From Mycolicibacter heraklionensis (lineage in GTDB: Bacteria > Actinomycetota > Actinomycetes > Mycobacteriales > Mycobacteriaceae), in contig NZ_CP080997.1 in the NCBI RefSeq assembly GCF_019645815.1, forward strand, positions 1,740,880 to 1,804,879: a DNA stretch of 64,000 nt, given 5' to 3'. A program made the position numbers and the translations under genes. This document shows, piece after piece, positions 25,656-35,251 of this stretch; the first letter of the stretch is position 1; each line of letters begins with the position of its first letter. The notes under the pieces are model-generated. The model had not been told where the DNA came from, did no database searches, and saw only the letters and a program-made list of their open reading frames with translations.

Positions 25656-26837
25656 ATGACGCCGACCCCGACTGCCGTAGCGCTGCCCGACGTGGCGCCG
25701 GCCCGGCGCGGCCACGACGGCCCGTTCGGGGTGTACGTGCACGTGCCGTTCTGTTTCATCCGGTGCGGCTACTGCGACTTCAACACCTACACCCCGGCGG
25801 AGCTGGGCGGCGCGAACCCCGACGCCTGGGTGGCGGCGCTGGACAAGGAACTGGAGCTCGCGGCCGCCCGGCTGGGCAGGCAGCGGGCCGACACGGTTTT
25901 CGTCGGCGGCGGCACCCCGTCGCTGCTGGGCGGGGCGCGGCTGGCGCGCGTGCTCGACCATGTCCGCGAACACTTCGGACTGGCCGACGACGCCGAGGTC
26001 ACCACCGAGGCGAACCCGGAGTCGACGTCACCGGAGTTCTTCGAGTCGATCCGCGCCGCGGGCTACACCCGGGTTTCGCTGGGCATGCAGTCGGTGTCGC
26101 CGCGCGTGCTGGCCACCCTGGACCGGATCCATTCGCCGGGCCGGCCGGTGGCTGCCGCGCGCGAGGCGCGGGCCGCGGGCTTCGAGCACCTCAACATCGA
26201 CCTGATCTACGGCACCCCGGGCGAGACCGATGACGATCTGCTGCGTTCGGTGGACGCGGCGCTGGAGGCGGGCGTGGATCATGTCTCGGCCTACAGCCTG
26301 ATCGTGGAGGACGGCACCGCACTGGCCCGTCGCGTGCGGCGCGGGGAACTACCCGCACCTGAGGGTGATGTGGCGGCGCACCGCTACGAGCTGGTCGACG
26401 GCCGGCTGCGGGCGGCCGGGATGGACTGGTACGAGGTGTCCAACTGGAGTCGGCCCGGCGCGGCCTGCCGGCACAACCTGGGCTACTGGGGAGGTGGCCG
26501 GTGGTGGGGTGCCGGCCCGGGCGCACACAGTTACGACGGCGCGCTGCGCTGGTGGAACGTCAAGCACCCCAACACTTACGCGCAGCTGCTGGGGGACAAC
26601 TTACTGCCGGTGGCCGGCTTCGAAGAGCTCTCCGCCGCCGACCGTCACACCGAGGACGTGATGTTGCGACTGCGGATGCGCGACGGGCTGGCGCTGGCGG
26701 TCCTGGATGCCGAGGAGCGCGAGCGCGCCGCGACCGCGGTCAGCGACGGCTTGCTGCACACCGACGGTGAGCGGCTGGTGCTCACCGATCGCGGTCGGCT
26801 GCTGGCCGACGCGGTGGTGCGGTCGCTGCTGGGCTAG
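25656..26837 (+). CDS. hemW: Radical SAM coproporphyrinogen-III oxidase-like protein (HemN/HemW)
   Basis: A 393-residue radical SAM enzyme with the CxxxCxxC cluster in VPFCFIRCGYCDFNTY near residues 31-43, GGGTPS (SAM site) near 88, NIDLIYGTPGET near 180, and the C-terminal HemN domain. It is annotated hemN in M. tuberculosis (Rv2388c). The short N-terminus and the absence of the extra N-terminal motif of true oxygen-independent CPO make a HemW-type heme chaperone more likely, but I cannot settle that from sequence. Confidence 0.85.
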   Translation: MTPTPTAVALPDVAPARRGHDGPFGVYVHVPFCFIRCGYCDFNTYTPAELGGANPDAWVAALDKELELAAARLGRQRADTVFVGGGTPSLLGGARLARVLDHVREHFGLADDAEVTTEANPESTSPEFFESIRAAGYTRVSLGMQSVSPRVLATLDRIHSPGRPVAAAREARAAGFEHLNIDLIYGTPGETDDDLLRSVDAALEAGVDHVSAYSLIVEDGTALARRVRRGELPAPEGDVAAHRYELVDGRLRAAGMDWYEVSNWSRPGAACRHNLGYWGGGRWWGAGPGAHSYDGALRWWNVKHPNTYAQLLGDNLLPVAGFEELSAADRHTEDVMLRLRMRDGLALAVLDAEERERAATAVSDGLLHTDGERLVLTDRGRLLADAVVRSLLG

Positions 26838-26855
26838 TGGCGATCCGGGCGCCGA

Positions 26856-27158
26856 TCAGCCGCTGAACCAACCGCGGTTGCCGTCCCAGCTGCCGCAGAT
26901 GCCGTTGAAGCAGCCGTGGCCGAATCCGCCCTGGCCGGGGACAAAGCCACCGCAGCCCTGCCAACCGGCGTCATGGCCACAGCCGCTTCCCCCGCCGTTG
27001 CCGTCGGGGCCGCCGGAACCGTGCGGTTGGGCGACCGCGGTCTGGCCTGGCGTGCCCGCCGAACCGGTCATCAGCATCACGCCTGTCGGGGCGAGCGCGA
27101 TCGCCGCGGCGGCTGTCGCTACGAACATCGATCCCACGAGTTTGCGAATACTTAGCAT
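26856..27158 (-). CDS. Gly/Cys-rich small secreted protein
   Basis: A 100-residue protein with a signal peptide (residues 1-36, MLSIRKLVG then Ala-rich) and a mature part that is over one third Gly, with four Cys, three Trp and two His near the end (GCGHDAGWQGCGGF, GHGCFNGICGSW). ATG 27158 gives the best signal peptide, and longer GTG/TTG starts upstream do not. It converges with hemW across 18 bases. Metal-binding or disulfide-linked surface peptide are both possible. I recognise no family. Confidence 0.65.
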   Translation of the reverse strand: MLSIRKLVGSMFVATAAAAIALAPTGVMLMTGSAGTPGQTAVAQPHGSGGPDGNGGGSGCGHDAGWQGCGGFVPGQGGFGHGCFNGICGSWDGNRGWFSG

Positions 27159-27653
27159 GCCTCTATAGTCCGCGCGGATGGTGGCGTTGCCAACCGTTGT
27201 GTGCGGACCGATACCGAATTGTGAACGCCTGTAACGCATCACTGCGATCCGGTGGCTGTGGTCGGTGTCACTGATTCGGCGGGTGGACCGCAGGGCCAAT
27301 CAATAAACCGCAGATGCGGTTATATGCCGCTCCGCAGCACTCGCGTCTCCCGCAGGTAAATCGTTGCCAGCACATTCACAGCTATCTTGTCTTGGTATTG
27401 CCAGGTCTGTGTTGGGGGTCGCCTGCCACTGCTCAAAATGGCATCGAATGCAATGCCAAATAACAGATTTGGGGAACAGGCTGGACCTACGGTGGAGTTA
27501 TCGCGCAACGGAAGTCAGGCGCGTGCAGCAATATCGTAACCCGTTACTTGTAGTAAATCGTACATGCGGATACGCTCCGGGGTATAGCTCCGCAAACGAG
27601 GCTGCAAACGGGGCTGCAATCGGGTTAGCCCAGAGGTGGATGGAGGCGACGGG
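27159..27653. other. 495-bp divergent intergenic region
   Basis: The region lies between the Gly/Cys-rich secreted gene and the Rieske gene and is visibly richer in A+T than its neighbours. It contains a perfect 6-bp hairpin AACCGC-AGAT-GCGGTT (27306-27321) and a near-exact 12-base direct repeat GGCTGCAAACGG / GGCTGCAATCGG around 27600-27625. No coding frame or iron box is convincing. It presumably holds both promoters. Confidence 0.5.
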
Positions 27654-28679
27654 ATGGCAGTTCAACGGGTGCGAGGCGCCGAGGACCGGGCGCACGGGGC
27701 CGGCGGCCGAGTGCTGGAAGTTCTTGGACGACAGGAATGGATGGACCGGCCCAGCTACCGGCTGGAGAACGTGCTGAGCTTCGTGTTCAACGCCTTCGGC
27801 GGGGCGCGGAACCGGGTGACCAACTTCTTGAACGGCGTGTGGTTGGGGCACCCCGTGCATCCGCCGCTGGCGTCGCTGACCACCGGCGCCATCGGGACTA
27901 CGGTCGCCTTGGACGCGCTGAGCCTGCTGCCGAGCAAGTCCGCGACGGAAATGCTTGACGCGTCCCGGTTCGCCCAGCGCGCCCTGAGTCTGGGGATTGC
28001 GGCCAACTTGGCTTCGGCGGCCACCGGGGTCACCGACTGGCAGCACACCCACGAAAAGGACCGACGGATCGGGCTGGTGCACGGCGTGCTGAACCTCGTC
28101 GCCACGGGCCTGTACATCCAATCCTGGCGGGACCGGCGCCGTGGACGGCACCTGCGGGGCGTCATCACCAGCGCGGTCGGCTATGGCATCACCTCCGCCA
28201 GTGGATTCCTGGGCGGCGCACTGGTGTTCGGCTCCGGGATCGGTATCGACCAGTCCGGTGAGCGGCTGCGCATCGACGACTGGACGCCGGTGCTCCCGGA
28301 GGCGGAGCTTCCCGCCGGCAAGAAGCTCAAGCGGGTCGAGGTCGACGGGGTCGGCGTGGTGCTGTGCCGCGACGGCGACAACGTGTCCGCGTTCGCCGGG
28401 CTGTGCCCGCACCTTGCCGCGCCGATGGAGGACGGCTGGCTCGACCGCGGCCGGGTCGTCTGCCCGTGGCACGGCTCGCAGTTCGACGTCCAGACCGGTG
28501 CCGTGGTGCGCGGACCGGCCGCCGCTCCACTGCCCTGCTACCAGGCGCGGGTGCAGGACGGGATGGTCGAGCTGCGCGACGGCGTGCCGACGCCACTCGG
28601 TGAGGGCCGGGTGAAATACCTCGCTCCGCAGACCCTGGAGTGCCCCGAAATCGCGGAACAGAAGGAGATCGCACAATAA
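27654..28679 (+). CDS. DUF2231-type membrane domain fused to a Rieske [2Fe-2S] domain
   Basis: A 341-residue fusion. Residues about 55-205 are a DUF2231-like membrane region with several helices (LGHPVHPPLASLTTGAIGTT and LVHGVLNLVATGLY, whose His could bind heme). Residues about 225-320 are a Rieske domain with CPHLAAPMEDGWLDRGRVV then CPWHGSQFD, the full CxH...CxxH ligand set. GGAGG lies 7 bases before ATG 27654. It looks like a small membrane redox protein, and its electron partners are unknown. The next gene encodes a hemerythrin whose start lies within or at the end of this one. Confidence 0.8.
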   Translation: MAVQRVRGAEDRAHGAGGRVLEVLGRQEWMDRPSYRLENVLSFVFNAFGGARNRVTNFLNGVWLGHPVHPPLASLTTGAIGTTVALDALSLLPSKSATEMLDASRFAQRALSLGIAANLASAATGVTDWQHTHEKDRRIGLVHGVLNLVATGLYIQSWRDRRRGRHLRGVITSAVGYGITSASGFLGGALVFGSGIGIDQSGERLRIDDWTPVLPEAELPAGKKLKRVEVDGVGVVLCRDGDNVSAFAGLCPHLAAPMEDGWLDRGRVVCPWHGSQFDVQTGAVVRGPAAAPLPCYQARVQDGMVELRDGVPTPLGEGRVKYLAPQTLECPEIAEQKEIAQ

Positions 28680-29170
28680 GTGACGCTTACACCGTCTTGC
28701 GGAACCACCACAACGTGCTGCGCGGATTGGGATCCAAGCTCAAGGCCGCCCCGGTTGGATCGGACGAGCGGCAGGAGACCCTCGACAAGCTGCTGCGAGA
28801 GTTCACCATCCATATGAAGATCGAGGACGACATCTACTATCCGGCGCTGGCCGCGGCCAGCCGGCTGATCGCGATCGCACACGCCGAGCACCGGCAGATC
28901 TACGACCAGCTCGCGGTTGCATTGCGGACTCCGACCAGCTCACCCCGGTATGTGGACGAGTGGAATTCCTTCCTCACCGTCCTGGAAGCGCACGCCGACG
29001 AAGAGGAGCGCGACCTGGTACCTCCGCCGGCGCCGGTCGACCTGACCGACGCGGAGTTGGAGGACCTGGGCAATCGGATGGCCGCGGAGATGGAACGTCA
29101 GCGCAATTCCAAGTTCGAACAGCTGCACGTGAAAGCGCGAGCGAGACTGCTGGCCCTGCTGCCCGGCTGA
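28640..29170 (+). CDS. Hemerythrin HHE-domain protein
   Basis: A four-helix hemerythrin-like protein of about 165-176 residues. Iron ligands appear in order as YTVLRNHHNVL, FTIHMKIEDDIYYP, AHAEHRQIYDQL and LEAHADEEERDL, which is the full set for a diiron-oxo centre. GTG 28640 is the first standard start but has no good ribosome binding site and lies 40 bases inside the Rieske gene. An AAGGAG (28662-28667) lies 8 bases before an in-frame ATA at 28676 that overlaps the Rieske stop and would give ISDAYTVLRNHH, so initiation at ATA is possible. It probably handles O2, NO or iron together with the Rieske protein. Confidence 0.82.
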   Translation: MPRNRGTEGDRTISDAYTVLRNHHNVLRGLGSKLKAAPVGSDERQETLDKLLREFTIHMKIEDDIYYPALAAASRLIAIAHAEHRQIYDQLAVALRTPTSSPRYVDEWNSFLTVLEAHADEEERDLVPPPAPVDLTDAELEDLGNRMAAEMERQRNSKFEQLHVKARARLLALLPG

Positions 29171-29212
29171 GGTTGCGCACGCGGGTTCGCGGGGCGAGGC
29201 GCACATCACTTG

Positions 29213-30584
<1,372 letters not shown>

Positions 30585-30609
30585 ATCTGCGGCCCGCCCT
30601 GCTGTTGGG

Positions 30610-30923
<314 letters not shown>

Positions 30924-30948
30924 GGAGACCCCTACCCGCGACGCGGCG

Positions 30949-31845
30949 TCAGTGCAACAGCGACTCGGTGAGCAGGCCGCTGACCATCGACTCGATGGTC
31001 GATTCGATCGACGAGGCCAGGGTGGCGGTGACCGAGGCGACGGCCTGGGTGCGGAACCGCACCAGCATGCCGATCAGCTCGGCGATCTCGGTGTCGGCCG
31101 GCAGCGGTGCACCGGGCTGGACCCTTTTCAGCACGTGTTCGGCGCCGGCGCGCACCAACATCTGGCTGATCGCATCGATGTGCGGCAGCGTCTCCTCGTA
31201 GAGGTCGATGAGCTTGTCGATGGCGATGCCGTAGCCGCGGACCTCGTTGAACGCTTCGATCAGCTTGGGCCGGGTGATGGTGGCCAGGGAGTCGGCCTCG
31301 TTGAGCCGGATCACCCCGAGTGCCACCAGCCTGCGCATCGCCGGCGGGTCGCCGATTCGCCGCTCGGCCTCCGCACGCGGCATGGTCTCGGGCCGTTCGG
31401 TGGTCCAGTTGCCGGCGATCGCGCTTTCCAGGCCCAGGATGTCGCCGAGGTCTTTGCCCTGTTCCCAGGCGCCGATCATCTCTTTGACGTGCGCGATGGT
31501 GTAGCCGCGGTCGAGCATCGAGGTGATCAGCCGCAGCCGGGTCAGATGGGTGTCGTTGTACAACGCGATCCGCCCGACTCGTCGCGGCGGTGGCAGCAGA
31601 TCCCGGTCCCGGTACACCCGCACGTTGCGCGTGGTGGTGCCGCCCAGTCGGGCCAGGTCGTCGATCCGGTACTCCCGGGATGCGGTGTTGCCGCCCGGGT
31701 GACGCACCACGATCTCGAAGAGCTGCGTCACCGCGGCCTCGATCACCTCGCGGGACTCGCGCCGTACTCGGCGGGGCACCCGCCGCAGATTCGCCAGCAC
31801 CCCGGCGATGGAGTCGGGCTTGGCGGGACGATCCGGTGCGGTCAT
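30949..31845 (-). CDS. MerR-family transcriptional regulator
   Basis: A 298-residue regulator. A winged helix-turn-helix lies at about residues 58-128 (YRIDDLARLGGTTTRNVRVYRDRDLLPPPRR, RIALYNDTHLTRLRLI), with a 57-residue N-terminal extension rich in Arg and a helical C-terminal effector domain that contains no Cys, so metal sensing is unlikely. The ATG overlaps the monooxygenase stop (ATGA), which makes it the last gene of a four-gene operon it probably controls. A hydrophobic ligand would fit the operon's redox enzymes. Confidence 0.85.
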   Translation of the reverse strand: MTAPDRPAKPDSIAGVLANLRRVPRRVRRESREVIEAAVTQLFEIVVRHPGGNTASREYRIDDLARLGGTTTRNVRVYRDRDLLPPPRRVGRIALYNDTHLTRLRLITSMLDRGYTIAHVKEMIGAWEQGKDLGDILGLESAIAGNWTTERPETMPRAEAERRIGDPPAMRRLVALGVIRLNEADSLATITRPKLIEAFNEVRGYGIAIDKLIDLYEETLPHIDAISQMLVRAGAEHVLKRVQPGAPLPADTEIAELIGMLVRFRTQAVASVTATLASSIESTIESMVSGLLTESLLH

Positions 31846-33311
31846 GCCACCGCGTGGTAGTCGGCGAGGCGGAAACTGCGCATCTGCCGAAGATACTGCG
31901 TCGCGAACCCCGGGTACATCGACGCGTTGAAACCGTCCTCGGTCAAATACCAGCTGCGACAGCCCGACATCCAGGTCGTCTTGCCCAGCCGCCGCTGGAG
32001 CTGTTGATTGTGGCGGCGTTGCACCTCGTCACGTACATCCAGGTAGCGCAGGCTTCCCCTGCGGATTGCGCCGACGGCACGCACCACGTAGTCGATCTGG
32101 CCTTCGACGTAGACCAGTAGTGAGTTGTGGCCCGGCCCGGAGTTGGGGCCCGTCATGAAGAACAGGTTCGGGTAGCCGTGGGCCTGAATGCTCTTGAAGG
32201 CCTGACCGCCGCCGCTCCAGTCCGCGGCCAGGGACCGGCCGCTTAGTCCGGTGACCGGAAACGGTGGGCCGGTCAGGTGCACGTCGTAGCCGGTCGCGAA
32301 CACAATGGCGTCCAGCTGATGTTCCACGCCGTCGCTGGTGCGGATGCCCGACGGGCTGACCGTGGCGATCGGCCAGGCGATCAGCTTGCAGTTGTCGCGC
32401 TGCAGTGCCGGGTAGTAGTCGCTGGAGATCAGCATGCGCTTGCAGCCGGGGGTGAAGTCCGGGGTGAGCTGGCGCCGCAGCCAGGGATCCTTGACCGTCG
32501 CATGCAGGTGGGCTTTGCCCAGTTGAGCCACCAGGCCGCTGAGCGGGGTGTTCCACACCAATGCGGTGGCGCTGGCCTCGTGCCCCCAGAACAGTGCCTG
32601 GCGGGCAAGCTGTTGGGCAGCAGGGACTTTGGCGAACAGATCCTGCACTGCGGCCGGCATGGCTATGTCCAGGCGGGGGATCACCCAGCCCGGAGTGCGC
32701 TGAAAGACCTTGACGAACCCGGCCCGCTCGACCAGCTCCGGGATGATCTGCACCGCGCTGGCGCCGGTGCCGACGACTGCGACCCTCTTGCCGGTGAAGT
32801 CGTAGTCGCTGTCCCAGCGAGCGCTGTGGATCTTGTGGCCGGTGTAGCTCTCCAGGCCGCGGATGGCGGGGAAGCTGGAGTCCGGCAGCGGCCCGGATGC
32901 CAGCACCACGGTGCGGGCCCGAAACTTCGTGCTCCCGGCCGACACCGTCCAGACGCCGGCACCCTCATCGAACGCCAGCCCGGTGACATCGGTGCCGAAC
33001 CGGATGTGGCGGCGCAAGTCGAACCGGTCGACCATGTCCTCGATGTGGGCACAGATCTCGTCGGCCGACGGGTAGGCCCGCGACCAGCCGGGGTTGGCGA
33101 CGAAGGAGAAGGAGTACAGCAGCGACGGAATGTCGCATGCCGCACCGGGATAGCGGGTGTCGCGCCAGGTGCCGCCGACCCGGTCACTGCGCTCCAGGAT
33201 GATGATCTCGTCGGCGCCGGCGAGGCCCGCCTCCGTCAGTTTGATCGCCGCGCCTATTCCGGTGAACCCGGCGCCCACGATCAGCGTCTGGTAGATGTGC
33301 GCGCGCGCCAC
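31842..33311 (-). CDS. Flavin-containing (Baeyer-Villiger-type) monooxygenase
   Basis: A 489-residue FAD/NADPH monooxygenase. The FAD site is GAGFTGIG at residues 13-20. The Baeyer-Villiger fingerprint appears as YTGHKIHSARWD near 157 (Tyr for the usual Phe), the NADPH site as GTGASAVQ near 182, and the C-terminal ATGYDVH near 340. It would insert oxygen next to a ketone or oxidise a heteroatom, as EthA/MymA-type enzymes do. GTG 33311 is one base from the upstream stop. Substrate is unknown. Confidence 0.88.
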   Translation of the reverse strand: MARAHIYQTLIVGAGFTGIGAAIKLTEAGLAGADEIIILERSDRVGGTWRDTRYPGAACDIPSLLYSFSFVANPGWSRAYPSADEICAHIEDMVDRFDLRRHIRFGTDVTGLAFDEGAGVWTVSAGSTKFRARTVVLASGPLPDSSFPAIRGLESYTGHKIHSARWDSDYDFTGKRVAVVGTGASAVQIIPELVERAGFVKVFQRTPGWVIPRLDIAMPAAVQDLFAKVPAAQQLARQALFWGHEASATALVWNTPLSGLVAQLGKAHLHATVKDPWLRRQLTPDFTPGCKRMLISSDYYPALQRDNCKLIAWPIATVSPSGIRTSDGVEHQLDAIVFATGYDVHLTGPPFPVTGLSGRSLAADWSGGGQAFKSIQAHGYPNLFFMTGPNSGPGHNSLLVYVEGQIDYVVRAVGAIRRGSLRYLDVRDEVQRRHNQQLQRRLGKTTWMSGCRSWYLTEDGFNASMYPGFATQYLRQMRSFRLADYHAVA

Positions 33312-33312
33312 C

Positions 33313-34233
33313 TCAGGCCGCCGGTTCGTGGGTGAGCTCTTTGAACCAGCTCGGGATGGGCTTGAGCAGCCGCTTGGGGTAGAAGCCGGAGAGCCACACC
33401 GCCGGATTGGCCAGCAGATGGTACGGGCTGTTCGGGTTGGCCATCCAGCCTGAGTAGCGCTTGATCACCTGGTAGGCCGGCACCCGCCGGGTGTGTTCGC
33501 CGCGTTCGCCGAACTGAGTGAAACGCATCAGTGCCGAGTACAGCCGCTGGGGATCCAGTCCCATGCCGATCACCTCGTTGCGGATCCGGGTGAGCAACGG
33601 GATCGAGATCAGCGCCCCGACGATCAGTGAGGGGGAGGCGACGGTGCCGACGAACTCGATCGCCAGCCTGCGGGCGTCGGCGTGTCCAATCAGCTCCAGC
33701 ACCTCGAAATCGACCGCGATGTGCCGTGATTCGTCGTTGTTGATCTTCTCGAACACCTGGTGGCACACCGGGTCGTCGACCTCGTCGAGCAGGAACTTGA
33801 GCAGCGCGCCGTCGAGTGCGACTTCCAGCATCGGGATCACCGTGCCCAGCACCGACAGCGGCAAGTCGTCGGAGTAGTCGTCCAGCCACTGCATGGCCAG
33901 CCGGATGTTCACGTTGGGCTCGGGTATCTCGCCGTCTTCGAGCATGCCCCAGCGCTTCATCAGCGCCAGCTCGGCATTGGCGTGCCGTTGCTCCTCGGCA
34001 TGGAAGTACCGGTAGATCTCGGCCAGCGTCGCGGTGGGCGCCTTGCGCGCCATGGCCGCGAAGCCGCGGGCGCCGATGTTCTCGATCCAGCATAGGTCGG
34101 CCATGAACTTCTTGAGTTCGGGCGCCATCTCGGGACGGATCAGCTCGGCTCCCGGTGCGTCCCAGTCGATATCGGCCAGCGCCCACTGCCGATCCTTGAT
34201 CTTGGCGAGCATGACGTCCATGTCGAGAGCCAT
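33313..34233 (-). CDS. Ferritin-like diiron protein
   Basis: A 306-residue helical protein with a complete carboxylate-bridged diiron ligand set: Glu51 (WIENIG), E81/H84 in EEQRHA, Glu137 (MLEVALDG), and E168/H171 in NNDESRHIAVD. It belongs to the ferritin-like oxygenase/desaturase superfamily. A longer upstream frame exists, but ATG 34233 has AAGGAGAAG just before it and is the natural start. It sits between a SDR and a BVMO in one operon, suggesting hydroxylation or desaturation of a lipid or terpenoid-like substrate (inference). Confidence 0.82.
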   Translation of the reverse strand: MALDMDVMLAKIKDRQWALADIDWDAPGAELIRPEMAPELKKFMADLCWIENIGARGFAAMARKAPTATLAEIYRYFHAEEQRHANAELALMKRWGMLEDGEIPEPNVNIRLAMQWLDDYSDDLPLSVLGTVIPMLEVALDGALLKFLLDEVDDPVCHQVFEKINNDESRHIAVDFEVLELIGHADARRLAIEFVGTVASPSLIVGALISIPLLTRIRNEVIGMGLDPQRLYSALMRFTQFGERGEHTRRVPAYQVIKRYSGWMANPNSPYHLLANPAVWLSGFYPKRLLKPIPSWFKELTHEPAA

Positions 34234-34244
34234 CTGCTTCTCCT

Positions 34245-35111
34245 TCAGTCGGCCCGGCCCGGTAGTGCTGCACTGGCACGGAATGCCAGTCCGATGGTTC
34301 GGGTGAAGGTCTCCGGCGCGAAACGTTTGATGTTCCAACCGATTTTGGCGTCCAGCTGCGGCATGCAGTACAGCCCGCCGCGGTCGTGGGTGTCCAGGCA
34401 GTCGCGGGCAACGCGCCCAGCGGAGAGCCCGGTCCAGCGCATCAACAGGTTGGCGGCGTCGCTGGATTGGGCTGTGATCCGGCCGGATTCGACGATGTTG
34501 GTCTTGACGAACGTCGGGCACAGCACGGTGACCCCGATGCCGGTACCGGACAACTCGGCGGCCAAGGTCTCCGACAGTGACAGCACACCGGCCTTGCTGA
34601 CGTTGTAGGCCGCCATCTCCGGGGCGGCGCCGAAGGACGCCGCCGAGGCGACGTTGATGATGCCGCGGGGTTGACGGGGTTGCTCCGGGCCCGCTTCCCG
34701 CAGGATTGGGGTGAAGACGTGACAGCCGTGGATCGGGCCCCACAGGTTGATACCGAGCGTCCAGTTCCAGTCGTCCAGCGACATGGTGCCGATCGGCTCT
34801 CCGCCGGCGCCGACGCCGGCGTTGTTGATCACCAGGGTGGGCGAGTGGCCGAACCAGGACTGTGCGGCGTCGGCCAGCGCGGCGACGTCGTCGACTTTCG
34901 CGACGTCGCAGTGCACGGCGGTGGCGCGGCCGCCCGTGCCCGTAATGGCCTCGACGGTGCGTTGGGCGGCGTCATCGTCGATGTCGCTGCAGACCACGGC
35001 GCTGCCGCGGCGGGCGAGTTCGATGGCGAATGCGGCTCCGATGCCGCTTCCTGCGCCGGTGACGACGGCGGAGGCCCCATGGCTGCGTTTGGGGGATCGG
35101 CCAAGGATCAT
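34245..35111 (-). CDS. Short-chain dehydrogenase/reductase
   Basis: A 288-residue classical SDR with the Rossmann motif TGAGSGIG at residues 18-25, CDVAKVDD near 68, NNAG near 96, the catalytic Ser in INVASAASFG, and YNVSK near 168. A 60-residue C-terminal extension (KIGWNIKRFAPETFTRTIGL) is typical of lipid-acting mycobacterial SDRs of the SadH type. It is the first gene of the SDR / diiron / BVMO / MerR operon, with 11 bases to the next gene. Confidence 0.88.
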   Translation of the reverse strand: MILGRSPKRSHGASAVVTGAGSGIGAAFAIELARRGSAVVCSDIDDDAAQRTVEAITGTGGRATAVHCDVAKVDDVAALADAAQSWFGHSPTLVINNAGVGAGGEPIGTMSLDDWNWTLGINLWGPIHGCHVFTPILREAGPEQPRQPRGIINVASAASFGAAPEMAAYNVSKAGVLSLSETLAAELSGTGIGVTVLCPTFVKTNIVESGRITAQSSDAANLLMRWTGLSAGRVARDCLDTHDRGGLYCMPQLDAKIGWNIKRFAPETFTRTIGLAFRASAALPGRAD

Positions 35112-35112
35112 G

Positions 35113-35151
35113 TGACTGAGTCAACAGTCAATGGTGCCATTAGTCAATGGC
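35113..35151 (-). promoter_or_regulatory. Inverted repeats upstream of the SDR operon
   Basis: Two palindromes precede the SDR start: TGACTGAGTCA (35113-35123, perfect) and GCCATT-AGTC-AATGGC (35136-35151, perfect), and the ATTGACT motif is repeated on the minus strand. They are candidate operators for the operon's own MerR regulator. Confidence 0.5.
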
Positions 35152-35204
35152 AATGTTTTGAGCCGGGCCCGGGCCCGAGGGGGCCCGAACCCGGCTCTCG
35201 TGCA

Positions 35205-35236
35205 CGCGCGGGCTGGAGTTGCCTCCAGCCCGCGCG
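35205..35236 (-). terminator. Strong hairpin downstream of the iron-box secreted gene
   Basis: A perfect 14-bp stem, CGCGCGGGCTGGAG (35205-35218) and CTCCAGCCCGCGCG (35223-35236), with a 4-base loop. It lies 16 bases beyond the stop of the minus-strand secreted-protein gene. A second GC-rich repeat, GAGCCGGG / CCCGGCTC (35160-35167, 35190-35197), lies further on. Confidence 0.85.
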
Positions 35237-35251
35237 AGACGGGTGGTGCTA

